A DNA stretch of 64,000 nt from Leucogyrophana mollusca (taxonomy: Eukaryota; Basidiomycota; Agaricomycetes; Boletales), in NCBI GenBank assembly GCA_021014945.1, contig MU266352.1:1-64000 (forward strand). Direction: 5' to 3'. Positions 46,755-57,351 of the stretch are shown here, one piece after another. How positions within the stretch are numbered: the stretch's first letter is position 1; every line of letters starts with the position of its first letter. The notes below the pieces were generated by a model, which was given only the letters and a program-made list of their open reading frames with translations, was not told the origin of the DNA and did no database searches. Both the position numbers and the translations under genes were made by a program.

Positions 46755-47402
46755 CTACTTGTCTCTTGGAGGAAAGAGAGTGATAACTTTCCATACCGCG
46801 TCCTTTCCACGCTCCCAGGCCTGTGGACCGCGAGATTCGTCTCCCCCGAACTCGACCATGATACCATCCTTCGACCATTCACACCAGATCCCAATTGACC
46901 CAGACGACGGACCCGCCCCGCCACCTTTCCGGTCAGGCTCGCCGAGCCAGACCACGAAATCTTTCCCCGCTGTCTCGCGGAGTACTTCAATTTCCGCAGG
47001 TCTTGGTTTATCCTCCTGCGACGACTGGGCGTAGAGGGCAAACCTCAAGGGTGACACTGGATGCGTCAAGAATGCAAGTTCAGCTGTTCGGCTGGATTTT
47101 GCAGAACTTGTTACCGAAGGCTTGGGTTTGGGAATATTGTAGATGTCTATGCTGTCCAGAACGAGATTGTCGTCCTTGAGTTGCTCGCGCTTAAGTCCTG
47201 TTGTTGGTTTGTAGCCATTCTGGGGTGAAAAGAGGAAGCTCAGTCCGAGCGCGTAGTAATTGAAGTACACAGCATCAGAGTAGGACTTGATTTCAGGGAG
47301 AGTGGGATTCGGTGCGTCAACGAGCAAGGACAGATCAGTGAGGTATGCAGATACCCGATCTGCAGAAGGGTGTGCTCCCAAGAGATCCCTGACGTTGTTC
47401 AT
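46755..47402 (-). CDS. Intronless 215-aa protein, unknown function
   Basis: A single exon with no introns, unusual among its neighbours. It starts MNNVRDLLGAHPSADRVSAY and includes EIKSYSDAVYFNYYALGLSF, LFSPQNGYKPTTG, LVLDSIDIYNIPKP and, near the end, IGIWCEWSKDGIMVEFGG and WERGKDAVWKVITLFPP. The pattern (a Tyr-rich N-terminal segment, then a central variable linker, then short beta strands) looks like a conserved globular protein, but I cannot name the family. No signal peptide, transmembrane helix or catalytic motif is visible. Divergent from seipin, with 240 bp between the starts. Confidence 0.82.
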   Translation of the reverse strand: MNNVRDLLGAHPSADRVSAYLTDLSLLVDAPNPTLPEIKSYSDAVYFNYYALGLSFLFSPQNGYKPTTGLKREQLKDDNLVLDSIDIYNIPKPKPSVTSSAKSSRTAELAFLTHPVSPLRFALYAQSSQEDKPRPAEIEVLRETAGKDFVVWLGEPDRKGGGAGPSSGSIGIWCEWSKDGIMVEFGGDESRGPQAWERGKDAVWKVITLFPPRDK

Positions 47403-47642
47403 TGTGAGTGCGCGGCCTGCTAGCCTGGAATCCAGAGTGAGCAGCGCAAAGCATTCTGCGTTAAGAACACAAGTCGTACGCCAAATATTGGCTTGAAAGC
47501 TTGCCTATAAACTTAGTTGAAGCTGGAGCTTTGAAGGTCAATGAAAGAGACGGAAGCAATCAGCCATGGCCCGGGAAATGGAATCACTCCGACGACGCGT
47601 GCCAGTGGCGGGGCCGTTCGTCTCTTGTTTCGAGCTTCGACC
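47403..47642. promoter_or_regulatory. Shared divergent promoter, 215-aa gene / seipin
   Basis: A 240-bp gap lies between divergent starts. An upstream in-frame ATG at 47541 could extend seipin and shorten this region. Confidence 0.4.
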
Positions 47643-48934
47643 ATGGCCGGTACCTCTGTCGCCAAAGCAGAGGTAGATGACAAGACCCTGCAACTGAGTT
47701 CAGATGCAGAAGACGGACAGGATTTCCCTGCGGTCTTGAGAGTAATTTTCTATCCGATTCGGTTGGTCTTCAAAGCTCTCTTGGGCGGCCTGGGTTTATT
47801 CCGTCCAATCGCGCCCCAGCTCATTCCATTGTTCGTCTGTCTCGCTTTAATTCCTGTCATCGTCTTCTTCTCGCTCTTCTCGGGATGGTACGTGTGGAAA
47901 ACTGTCGCAGTGGGTTGGTACTCTCCTATTGATCTTCAATATGGGTCAGTTCTCATAACTGGACACAATACATGATAAAATTGACGCGTAGCAATTAGCG
48001 ACGGGGTACCTCCATATGCTGAAGTCGCGCTGCCTTCGCTATCACCCAACCAGCCTTATGATATATCCCTTCACCTTACAATCCCGGCCTCCGAGGCGAA
48101 CTTTGCCCTTGGTAACTTTATGGCAGGCCTGACTCTTTCGACGCCTGCAAACAGGACTCTCACTTCTATACGAAGACCAGTACGTACACTAGTGACTTCG
48201 AGCTACCATGCGATCTCACGACTATCGCAAGGCCATCGCTTTGCCTCCTCCAAACAGGCGTTTATCCCTATTCTCTTCGCCCCCTCGTTTGGTGGATCTA
48301 GATGTGCCACTTTTGGTCTCGTATGCAGCCGGTGTCTCTCGAGTTATCGCTAGGGTCGAGCTTGGACGACGGGATGGGTGGAGAGGTCTTGGCAACGGCG
48401 AAGGCCGTGAGCTGAGTGTCTTATCTGCGTCCCTCAGGGGTGCCGTTAAGCGTCATGGTATTCGGTAAGTCTAACTGCGCACACTCGCTACGCACAAGCT
48501 CCAAGTTGAACATTGAATTACAGTGGCCTTGTGACACGCTTCCCTCTCACTTTTGCGCTTGCGTCTTCTGCAACATTTCTGGTGATATCTCTACTCGTTC
48601 TTGCCGCGTGCATCCTCCCTGCCATACAATGGCGCTTTCCGAACGAGGATGATGACGACCAAATCATCCCGGCGCCTCTAGGGGAAAGGGGTATCAAAGA
48701 CGAGACCCCATTCCGCAGCCGGAGGAAGAGAAGAAGGACCACATCAGGGAGTCGTAGCCGCCCGCGAAGCACGGTTTGTCACCCCACTATATTTGTCGAG
48801 TTCGGTCTGACTGGCATGCCTAGCATCCCAAAGCTGAGGAGACTCCAATCGATATCCCACCTGCCCAACCAGATCCGCCACTTCGGCGCCGTCGGTCAAG
48901 AACAACTGATGTCTTCTACGACTCAGAACCATAG
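47643..48934 (+). CDS. SEI1: Seipin (lipid droplet assembly protein)
   Basis: ER membrane protein that organises lipid-droplet biogenesis at ER-droplet contacts. Five exons: 47643-47944, 47999-48179, 48232-48464, 48524-48773 and 48824-48934, giving 358 residues. The first membrane helix is LIPLFVCLALIPVIVFFSLF. The lumenal domain begins GWYVWKTVAVGWYSPIDLQYG and includes PYAEVALPSLSPNQPYDISL, RLVDLDVPLLVSYA and RRDGWRGLGNGEGREL. The second helix is FALASSATFLVISLLVLAAC, followed by an acidic cytosolic tail. The last intron (48774-48823, GTTTGT...CCTAG) gives the end TTDVFYDSEP; without it a different tail runs to 48944. Intron 1 must use ATTAG|CGACGG, since the nearer TAG leads to a stop. An in-frame ATG at 47541 would add 34 residues. 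Confidence 0.92.
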
Positions 48935-49386
48935 ACGCTGTTGAACAATTATCCCGAGTAGCCACTAGCATGTCTTGATCCTCCCCAACATTGACCCGCC
49001 AATCACTTCATTGTGTGTATTTATAGTTTTCACCTATAATGAATCAGGTACTTCTCTTCCTCCTCGACCATCATTCCAGCGACTTTTTACGTCCAGCTGT
49101 TCACAAGGGGGAGGGGGCCGAACAAAAAGTTTCAAGTTGGGTAACAACCATGCTGGAAGTCATAAGTCCGCAATACCGGAGGCGCAAAATAGTGCCGGCA
49201 CCCGGACTCAGTGGCTCCCTTCCCTGAAAAACTCATGGCGGTGACACTGGCACCTGATGGGACAGTATTAGTACTACAGTACAATTGCTAACGATAGCAC
49301 CCGGGTGCTGCACCCTCGTCCCTTCCTTAAGTTCTATATAATAACATTACTTTTCCCTTACAAAATCCCATCAACCAGCCCGGCCA
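48935..49386. other. Intergenic, SDR upstream
   Basis: A 452-bp stretch upstream of the SDR gene. A TATA-like CTATATAATA near 49334 lies about 50 bp before the SDR start and may be its core promoter. No coding sequence is supported. Confidence 0.45.
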
Positions 49387-50571
49387 ATGACCTCCCTTCA
49401 GATCGAAAATCTCTTTGGTGTTGCGGGGAAGGTGGTCCTCGTGACCGGAGGATCTCGTGGGATTGGCAAGATGGTATGTCACTATAGGTCTGCGGCTGAA
49501 CAGCGGTGCAAGGTCTGAAGTCGCCCTCGAGTAGATTGCCTCCGCTTTCGTCAGAAACGGTGCTAAGGTGCGCTAATTGTCCAAAGTCGCGCACTCTGGA
49601 ATTTCGTCCAAAGCTGAGTATTTCCCCGAAAACGGTCCCCGTAAACGCAGGTCTACATCTCTGCGCGATCGTCCAAAGATTGCGATGTGACTGCCCAAGA
49701 GCTATGCGCATTGGGGCCGGGCAAGTGTGTGGCCATACCCGCAGATATGCAAAAAATGTCCGAGGTCGAGAGACTTGTCACAGCACTTTCATCAAAGGAG
49801 AAAGCCCTCCACGTGCTTGTGAATAATGCAGGCACAGTGTGGGCCGAATCTCTCGATGACTATCCTGTCAGTCACAGCCTTGCCTACTGATTCCACGCCT
49901 TTTTATGAATATACAATCTAGGATGAGGGATTCACAAAAGTCCTGACTTTGAACCTGCAACGGGTGTTCACGCTGACACAAAAGCTCCTGCCCCTCCTGC
50001 GCGCCGGTGCCTCCCAAGCGGGGCAAGAGAACAACGTGTACAAAGATCCCGCACGCATCATCAATGTACGCAATGTCACCTGTCCGTAACGTGCTTACCG
50101 AGACATTGGTTGACAGATTGGCTCCGTTGAAGGTCTAGGGGTGCCAGATCACGATACCTATGCGTATTCTGCCGCGAAGGCTGGTTTGCACCATCTCAGC
50201 CGGCATCTCGGTGGGCGGCTAGGCCCCGAAGGTATCGTGAGCAATACCATTGCGTGTGGTTCGTCAATCAATTTGTTCCTCCCACGATGAATTACTCACG
50301 CTGAGAGATAGGGGCGTTCCAAAGCAAAAGTCGGTTCAGTCTTATCGGACTCAGTGACTGCCTCGCTGACTTGCCACTAGTGACAGCCCAGATGCTCGAA
50401 ACAACTGGGGACGTGATTGTCTCCCAGGTGCCGACAAACCGCCTCGGGACCCCGGAGGACGTTGCTGGGGCCGCGCTGTTCCTTTCCAGTCGGGCTGGCG
50501 CATATGTCAACGGAGCAACGATCGCCTTAGACGGAGGATTCTTGGTAAACATGCCTGCAAGCAAGCTGTAA
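49387..50571 (+). CDS. Short-chain dehydrogenase/reductase (classical SDR)
   Basis: NAD(P)-dependent oxidoreductase; the substrate is unknown. Seven exons: 49387-49473, 49535-49567, 49651-49866, 49922-50065, 50117-50258, 50312-50329 and 50381-50571, giving 276 residues. The cofactor motif TGGSRGIG is at residues 20-27, with Arg after VYISAR suggesting NADPH preference. Then come LVNNAGTVWAESLDD (NNAG motif), the catalytic Ser in INIGSVEGLG and the YSAAK catalytic motif in DTYAYSAAKAGLHHLSRHL. The end is NRLGTPEDVAGAALFLSSRA and GATIALDGGFLV. The layout resembles 3-oxoacyl reductase-like or RhlG-like SDRs. Exon 6 is 18 nt. Intron 2 is 83 bp, longer than the rest. Confidence 0.93.
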
Positions 50572-50706
50572 GCTCCATTGCAATCGTTTTCTGCGCCCCG
50601 GATAAAACATACTAGGCATGTTCACTCGTTTATCAGTAAATTTCGCTCGTGTTTCTTGCATTTGCATTGCATATAGTAGACAGTATAATACATCAATTCA
50701 TCGAGG

Positions 50707-51195
50707 TCACTTGGAAATCGAAACTGGTGGTGTGGTCGCTGCACTGGCTTGAGTTGGTTCGCCCTCCTCCAAGCCGTCGCTCGCCTTTGTGAGGCCTGCG
50801 TTCCCGCCGAGACTCTTCACCATATCTGCGGCATCGTCACCGTCCAGTCCCAAATCCTCCACCAATTTCCTCAGGTCATCATCCGTCACCCTGACACCCT
50901 GAAGTCCGAAGCCCTCCAGCTCCGTGCTCACGTCAAAGTCGCCCTCCCTTTTGTTCACGGGGATATCCTTGCCTTTGCCTTTCAAAGGCGAATCAGCAGA
51001 AGGGGGAAAGAATTTCGGCTTGTGGTGCTCTGGGGTCATCTGTGATACAGGCACTGCGCCGGGTACACCGACTGGTTTTACGGCTGGCGCCGGGCGATCC
51101 TCGTCGACTGCAGCATTCCAGGAATCGTTCAGACGGAGAAAGGTGTCTAGTTCATCGTATTCCACGGCTTCTTCGCTGGCAGCTCGGTGAGACAT
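50707..51195 (-). CDS. Small acidic intronless protein, unknown
   Basis: A single exon of 162 codons beginning MSHRAASEEAVEYDELDTFL. It includes a Pro/Val linker (PAVKPVGVPGAVPVSQM), a Lys-rich patch (SPLKGKGKDIPVNKREGDFD), and RVTDDDLRKLVEDLGLDGDD with VKSLGGNAGL. The C-terminal helix (DDDLRKLVEDLGLDGDDAADMV) could form a small UBA-like or protein-binding helix pair, but this is inference. No signal or membrane segment. Codon use is like its neighbours. Its 3' end converges with the SDR gene. Confidence 0.75.
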   Translation of the reverse strand: MSHRAASEEAVEYDELDTFLRLNDSWNAAVDEDRPAPAVKPVGVPGAVPVSQMTPEHHKPKFFPPSADSPLKGKGKDIPVNKREGDFDVSTELEGFGLQGVRVTDDDLRKLVEDLGLDGDDAADMVKSLGGNAGLTKASDGLEEGEPTQASAATTPPVSISK

Positions 51196-51776
51196 ACGCG
51201 AATGCCTGGAAATTAGCCTACGAGCTCACAATTCGTCAAAGGTCTGTGCGCAATGCGGTTAATTGGGCAGGTATTTCGATGAGGCGAGGTGAAACGCACG
51301 CCTGGATAACGCCCTCCGACTAGAATACCGGGTAACTGCTGCTTGTCTGGCAGAGCACCAGCACCGAGGCACGATTGCCTTCAGTTCTTCGATCGAGAAT
51401 CAAGAGAGATGCTTGCCTAGAGGCGCCTTCCTCTTCCATAGCCTCTTGGCGTCCTCGTCCGAGGCGAGATCGTAGGACGTGTATGTGATCTTCTTGGTCT
51501 GGAGTATCCGTAAGATGTACTCTGGAATGCCCATGGGCAACGATAAGCCTCATCTCATGGTTTACGATAAAATCGAGTATCACCTTGGCGTTTGCGCAGG
51601 ACGGGCTGTGATGCGATTGTAGTGAGGAATACTTGAATTGGAGGTGAAGGCATGATATCGTGTTCCGTAGTTCAAATACGTTGTAATGCTGGTACAAAGC
51701 CTATGTAAAGATGCTAGACAGTTGCTAGACTTGTCTTTTTCGCAGGACTGCCTTTCCCTCAAACTATTGCTTGGCA
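51196..51776. other. Intergenic, divergent promoters
   Basis: A 581-bp stretch separates the divergent 162-aa gene and the LMW phosphatase gene. No coding sequence is supported. Confidence 0.45.
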
Positions 51777-52446
51777 ATGCCTCTATCTGTCCTCGTAGTA
51801 TGCCACGGAAACATATGTAGATCGCCCATGGGCGAAGCGTACGCGACTCACTGCTCCCCCAGATCGCCCCAAGCTTACCCGAGTTCAGGATCATAAGGAA
51901 AGAGGCCACCGCGAGAGGCTTAGACATCACAGTCGACAGCGCTGGGACATCCAACGAACATCCACGGTCAAACCCATATCCACGGCAAGTCCCCGTAACT
52001 GATGTTACTGTGACAATTCTCAACTGTCGCTTCTCACAGGACGCTAGATGTGTGTAGAAAGGTGGGTTGCGGTATGCATCTCGAAATCATGGTTTGAACA
52101 TGTCACGCATCACAGTACAATGTACCCATCAAGCACTCGGCTCGTCAAGTGGTCGATGCAGACTACAGGCGTTTCGATTATATTCTCGCTGCAGATAGCA
52201 GAAATCTGAGCGCCCTCGAGGCAAGGCAGCCCCGCAACGCAACCGCGACCGTACGTCTGTGGGGATCGTATCTAGATGGCAAATCAATAAGTGACCCATG
52301 GTGGGCTGACGATGTGAGCGTGCATCGCATATTTCAGGACGCTGTTGACCACGTTCCATTAGGAGGCAGCGTTCGAGGAATGCTATCAGCACTGCCTAAA
52401 ACTCACTAATGCATTTCTCGAAGAGATCAAGGGCGGGGTGCAGTAA
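51777..52446 (+). CDS. LTP1: Low-molecular-weight protein tyrosine phosphatase
   Basis: Cytosolic Cys-dependent phosphatase of the Ltp1/Stp1 family. Five exons: 51777-51838, 51889-51984, 52040-52061, 52116-52313 and 52363-52446, giving 153 residues, typical of the family. The P-loop VCHGNICRSPMGEA sits at the N-terminus, with nucleophile Cys9 and Arg15. Then come ITVDSAGTSNE, IKHSARQVVDADYRRFDYIL, ATVRLWGSYLDG and the general-acid Asp120 in DPWW. The end is FEECYQHCLKLTNAFLEEI. The second intron (51985-52039) starts with GCAAGT. This GC-AG choice is the only one that rejoins PYPR to TLDVCRK in phase. The exon of 22 nt (exon 3) is small. Confidence 0.93.
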
Positions 52447-52616
52447 GGGTTGTTACTGGTCACAAGACTACGAAATTGCGCAGTGTGTAACACGGGTTCT
52501 TGAATGTCAGGAGGTACCTTCTTTAAGCATGAAATATTGGTCAAGTTGTGGTTAGAAATGTACAATGATGGGATCCGTAATATGCATCATGTCGCATTCG
52601 CCTTTGAATCGCTGGC

Positions 52617-55139
52617 CTAATGGTGGGTAGGCATGTCCACCGATGCCTTATTACCCGTAGCGTCCTCTGCTCTCCATAGACTGGTGGTGGTCTAACAGGG
52701 GCAATCTAGTTATTTGTACTCGAATGAGCGGAAGTGTGACTTACCTTGTTTTGAGTGTAGAAGTTGATACCGCTGATAACACAGTCCCTCTAAATGCAGC
52801 AAAAATACAAGTAGCTTTAGAGACTTACCTCTTTCCATAGAATCCGATGTCGCCCAACACGCTGGCCTGTGCGCACGTACCTCAGCACTGCACCTCTCCC
52901 CCAATCACGAAGCACACACCTTGTTTCCGCTCCAAGCGAACATCGGCAAAGGCACAGGAATCGGAACGTTGATTCCAATTTGTCCCACATTCACGTCATG
53001 TTCGAACTTACGCGCGGTTGCCCCAGATTGTGTGAAGATAACTGCACCATTTCCGTATGGGTTTTTGTTGACGATATCCAAAGCATCATCGAGGGTGTCG
53101 GCGGAGATGACAGTTAATACAGGGCCGAAGATTTCCTCACTGGATGCGGGAATCAGTCTACGGCAATCAGTTTAAGTATGGAGGCTAGTCGCACCGGTAA
53201 CACCTCATCGTGGTAACAGCCTCAAGAACTGTAGGTCCCACGAAGTTACCGTTCGGGTAGCCGGGAACGGAAATATGACGCCCATCGAGGTGGATTCTAC
53301 CGCCCTCCTCTTCCGCTGATGCGATCAGCCCAGTCACCCGCTTCTTAGCGGCAACCGATATCAAGGGACCGCTGCATTGGCAAATCGTATCCGTGAGTGA
53401 TGGCTCAGAAAGTAGCAATATTTTACGGACAGGTCTGCACCCTTCTCAAATCCACCATTAACATTTAGCTTCTTCGCACGCTCGATCAGCTCAGGAAGCC
53501 AGGACTGTGCTGTTCCGACGAGGACAACTGCAAGGACATCAGCGCTGAACGAGATCGTCAATTCACTGTGCGGCACTTACCGACTGAGACAGCCATGCAC
53601 CGCTGACCGGCAGCTGATCGGTATTGCGTTAGGTAACCGTGGTTGTGACAGAGCTTTACACTCACCCCCAAAGGCAGCACCGATGATAGAGTTCAGTGCG
53701 AGGTTCTTGTTCGCTAAAAACCGAAATTCAGCAATCACCAATAATAAGTATCTCCATGATACCAACCATCAGGCATCAGAACTGCGTGGTTCTTCGCCCC
53801 CAAGTTCGCCTAAAAAAATAATTTTATAGCTGATCTCCCCACGTGAGACAGATGAGTTGCAAACCTGAACGCGTTTGCCGTTCTTTGTCCCCCTAAAACG
53901 CGTCAACGACGTCAAAAGCGCGACAAGACGCGCTTACCTCTCGTAAATGTGCTTTCCTGCTCGATCTCCGCCGACAAAGCTGATAGCCTTGATAGAAGGA
54001 TTGTCGCATATCGCGTTGACAGTGGGAACTGTCCCGTGAACGATGTTGACGACGCCCGGGGGTAGACCTGAAACAGCTTTTAAGCCCATGAGACTCCGTA
54101 GCCTCCTTGTCACTTGCCTGCACGTTCACAAAGTTCGGCAATGATCATTGCAGCGCCTGGATCACGCTCTGAAGGCTTGAGAATGAGCGTGTTCCCCGTC
54201 ACGGCAGCCATGGGTATTGTCCATAGGGGTATCATTCTACGGAAAGTCAGCCACGAGCAAACACGCTGTCTACTCCACGGTTCTTACGCGGGGAAGTTGA
54301 AAGGCGCTATGCTTCATAAAGAATTAAAACGAGCAGATATCCCAAGCGCACGAACTTGCTCACCTCGCACAAACACCGAGAGGTACCTTTCGTACTTCGG
54401 TGTCCATGTCTTTGCTGACTGAACAAAAGAGTTAGGACTGAAAGAGATTCCAGTGAGATGGTGTATACCCTCTAGCTTATCACCTAAAAGAGTCGAGGTG
54501 ATGCCGACGGCGGTTTCAACGACCTGTAGACCACGGAGAACATCACCGTGGGCATCTGAATGGTGGAATTAGTGCATAAACGCAGGAGGTGAGCTGCCAT
54601 ATTACCCGCAAAAGTCTTTCCCTGTTCCAAGACGATACTGCTAGCTAAGGCATCCGCGTTCTTGCGGATGTGGTGTTGTAACCTGGACGAAATGTTACCA
54701 TTCTGCTTTAAATTATGACGATTTCACGCGTACTCTAGCGCGAATCGCTGACGGGTGAGAACGCTCAGTTGACTCCAAGTTTTGAACGCTTCAGAAGCAG
54801 CCGTTACAGCTTGGTCGAACTCTGTTGACGTAGACTCGGGTACCCGTGAGAGGACGGTTTGGGTTGACTGATAGGGACATGACCTATAGTTAATGTACAG
54901 TCCGCCGTAGGACTTCAAAAAAGACGCACTGGATCTACGACATCGTGCCACTCTGCTGTTTTGCTTTCCACGAATTGACCACCTATGAAATTCTTGGTTG
55001 TTCCTCCCGTCGCACTGGTACCCTTCCACTCAGCAGACAGCTGTTCGGCTTTTGCACGCGCTGATGCATTCAAGCCAGATACAGTAGAATACGAGCGACC
55101 TCGCAAAGCGCCAAGGCGATAAACCCGCAACAAGGACAT
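52617..55139 (-). CDS. mmsA: Methylmalonate-semialdehyde dehydrogenase, mitochondrial
   Basis: CoA-acylating aldehyde dehydrogenase of valine and pyrimidine breakdown (ALDH6 family). Eighteen exons: 54930-55139, 54734-54867, 54606-54682, 54469-54555, 54364-54418, 54288-54311, 54118-54239, 53938-54067, 53865-53892, 53767-53809, 53666-53713, 53581-53613, 53431-53527, 53195-53371, 52920-53139, 52829-52866, 52745-52772 and 52617-52691; 541 residues. The N-terminus [20 protein letters not shown] is Arg/Ser-rich and fits a mitochondrial presequence. Motifs are [60 protein letters not shown], catalytic Cys325 in [10 protein letters not shown], and [19 protein letters not shown]. Intron 7 (54068-54117) begins GCAAGT. 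The start at 55139 is favoured, but an in-frame ATG at 55172 exists. The donor of intron 2 has two options. Confidence 0.94.
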
Positions 55140-55276
55140 GGCTGTAAAGGAATGGGATGCGAGGATGCCCATGGTCCGTTCCGACTCCGAGGTGACAAGG
55201 GTGTCACGAGCATGTGACTTGATCACGTGTGCCAAACGGTGCATGGAACTTTGAAGACCTCATCCACGCCAAATTT
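55140..55276. promoter_or_regulatory. Compact divergent promoter mmsA / Myb-like gene
   Basis: Only 137 bp separate the chosen start codons. The mmsA frame stays open upstream to 55244, so the true N-termini and promoter limits are uncertain. Confidence 0.4.
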
Positions 55277-57133
55277 ATGGGCAACACCATGGACCATCAT
55301 CCAGACCAATATACTATGCCAAGTCGACACGGAATACAGCATCAGAACCATAATACTCAGAATAATCTACCTCAAATCCACAATCAAAATCACTGGCAGC
55401 CGATCATTCCTCCCTACAATCCCCCACAAAATCCTGTATGGCCGTCGCACCAGATGCCCAGCCAGAACACTAACAGTGGGATGCCTGGCATACCCCAGCT
55501 GCATGCACAGTCTCATGGGACACAGTCGCAGTATCAACAGAATCTCCAGCCTTTCGATCTCGCTGCTATGGTTCCCCCACAATTCATGCAGGACCTGCTT
55601 CGCTTGAACACCCCCGTGGGTCAGTCGCCAAACGACGACGTAATACTCGCACAGGCCTTGTACGAGGGCAAGCGTGCTGGGAAGACCTACAGGCAGGCAT
55701 TGGATGGGTTGCACGGTGTATGTTCGACTACGCTCCGAATAACGCGTCTTGCAGCCAAATTAATGGCATTACTAGGTTAACAATCATGCAGCCAACCTGT
55801 GGAAGGACTATTACCTTGACCATCACGATCGCTTCGATATTCTCGTGTCGCACTTGAACGGGCAACCAGTGACCGTCAAGAAGCCTTTTGCTTCGGGGTC
55901 CTCTTCCCCCCTTTCCACTTCTCGTCGCGATTCAAATCCACCTCCTGCACGTAAGAACCGTGTATCGGAAACACCTCCGCTACAAGACTCGAAAGGAAAA
56001 GGTCGCGCTTCCTCGTCTCAAGCAACTCATGGGCGAAAACGAAACACACATCCAACCACATCATCTGTTCTAATGCGACCCCCCAAACGCTCCAGGGCCA
56101 CTCTAAACAGCCTCACGGCACCAACGCTCATGCAGGATAACTTGGGTCTTTTACCTCCCCATGCTGATATCAAAGTACCTGAGCCACCTTCGCGCTCACC
56201 GAGCCCACCTACACGTGTCGAGGCTGGTACACACGGAAATAGATACACGGATGAGGATAAGGCATACTTTATCAACTTCCTCACTTGGAGACTGAAAGAA
56301 GACCCCACGTTAACAAAGAAAGCAATCTGTGAACTATTGGCACAAAAGGTCACTTAAATTGCTCTGTAACGGCGCCTATCTAATCTTCCCGTTAGGCGCC
56401 TCACCACAGTGCGACCTCGTGGGCTTCGCACTGGCATAGCCGCCATGATCTTGCCGATAAGATCTTAGCCTCAGCCGAAGTCAACGGCTCTGATTCTGAA
56501 TCTGAGAGCGACAATGGTGACTCGGCGGTGGGATCCACGACCCAGGATCGTTCCGGGAGTAGCACAGACTCGGTTTCTGGTGTTCTGGGGTCAGACTATG
56601 GGGATCCAGGTGATGCAGATACGGAAGAGGATGAGGCAGGGATGGGTTCGACTGGGACATCATATACTCGCAGCGACTTCCGCATGCTTGCCAGGCATGT
56701 TGCAAGCTTCACAGACTGGCAAAATACTTCAACAAAAGACCGCTGGGAGTCGCTTGCCAAGAAGGTCAGATAACTTGTACCCCTTTAGTGCTGTATCTCA
56801 CCTTCGTGCAGTACCCGGAAGCACGGTCGGCTAAGTCATGGGCAGAATGTTATAGGAGAAACGATGATGGTAGGTCTCTGGTGGGTGGGCAGATGGACAA
56901 CGCAGTCGCTGACCGCCCCCACAGTTGTTGACGCCCTTGCAGATAGATTCAGGAAATACTCAAAATCCACCAAAACTCAACGAGGCCGACCATCGTGGGC
57001 AAAGGCCAAGGCGGGCTCCAATACCAAGTCACCACGCAAAAAGGATACATCAGAGGACGATGGGGACTATTCCACCGACGAAGAAGGATCTAATTATTCA
57101 CCTCAGGAGCAGCGTAACGATATCTGGGACTGA
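55277..57133 (+). CDS. Protein with two Myb/SANT-like domains (Rap1-type)
   Basis: Five exons, 55277-55717, 55776-56348, 56396-56764, 56812-56869 and 56925-57133, give 549 residues. The N-terminus is rich in Asn, Gln, His and Pro. A conserved segment reads ALDGLHGVNNHAANLWKDYY. After a Ser/Pro linker, YTDEDKAYFINFLTWRLKED and LLAQKAPHHSATSWASHWHS form a first Myb-like helix set of the Rap1/TERF2IP type, with conserved W. A second unit is YTRSDFRMLARHVASF followed by YPEARSAKSWAECYRRN. The tail is basic then acidic (SPRKKDTSEDDGDYS). These features suggest a DNA-binding nuclear protein. A telomere or chromatin role is inference. The start codon is not certain: upstream coding is open from 55229 but without ATG. 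Confidence 0.85.
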
Positions 57134-57351
57134 GATTTTCCGCTTTGCGTGACCTCACAGGTAGCTTTCTGTGTGCGTAATTATGCTTTCTGCAACACCG
57201 TAATATAGCAGCCACTCCACACGTGGCAACTATCAGTACTATAAGTAGCCCATGTTATAGCAGTTTCATCGTGACTTGGCCTTGAAGCTGTTTCAGCGCA
57301 GCACATTGATCGCTCTCCCCTACAGCCCTAATTTCCACCTAACGATCAGCC

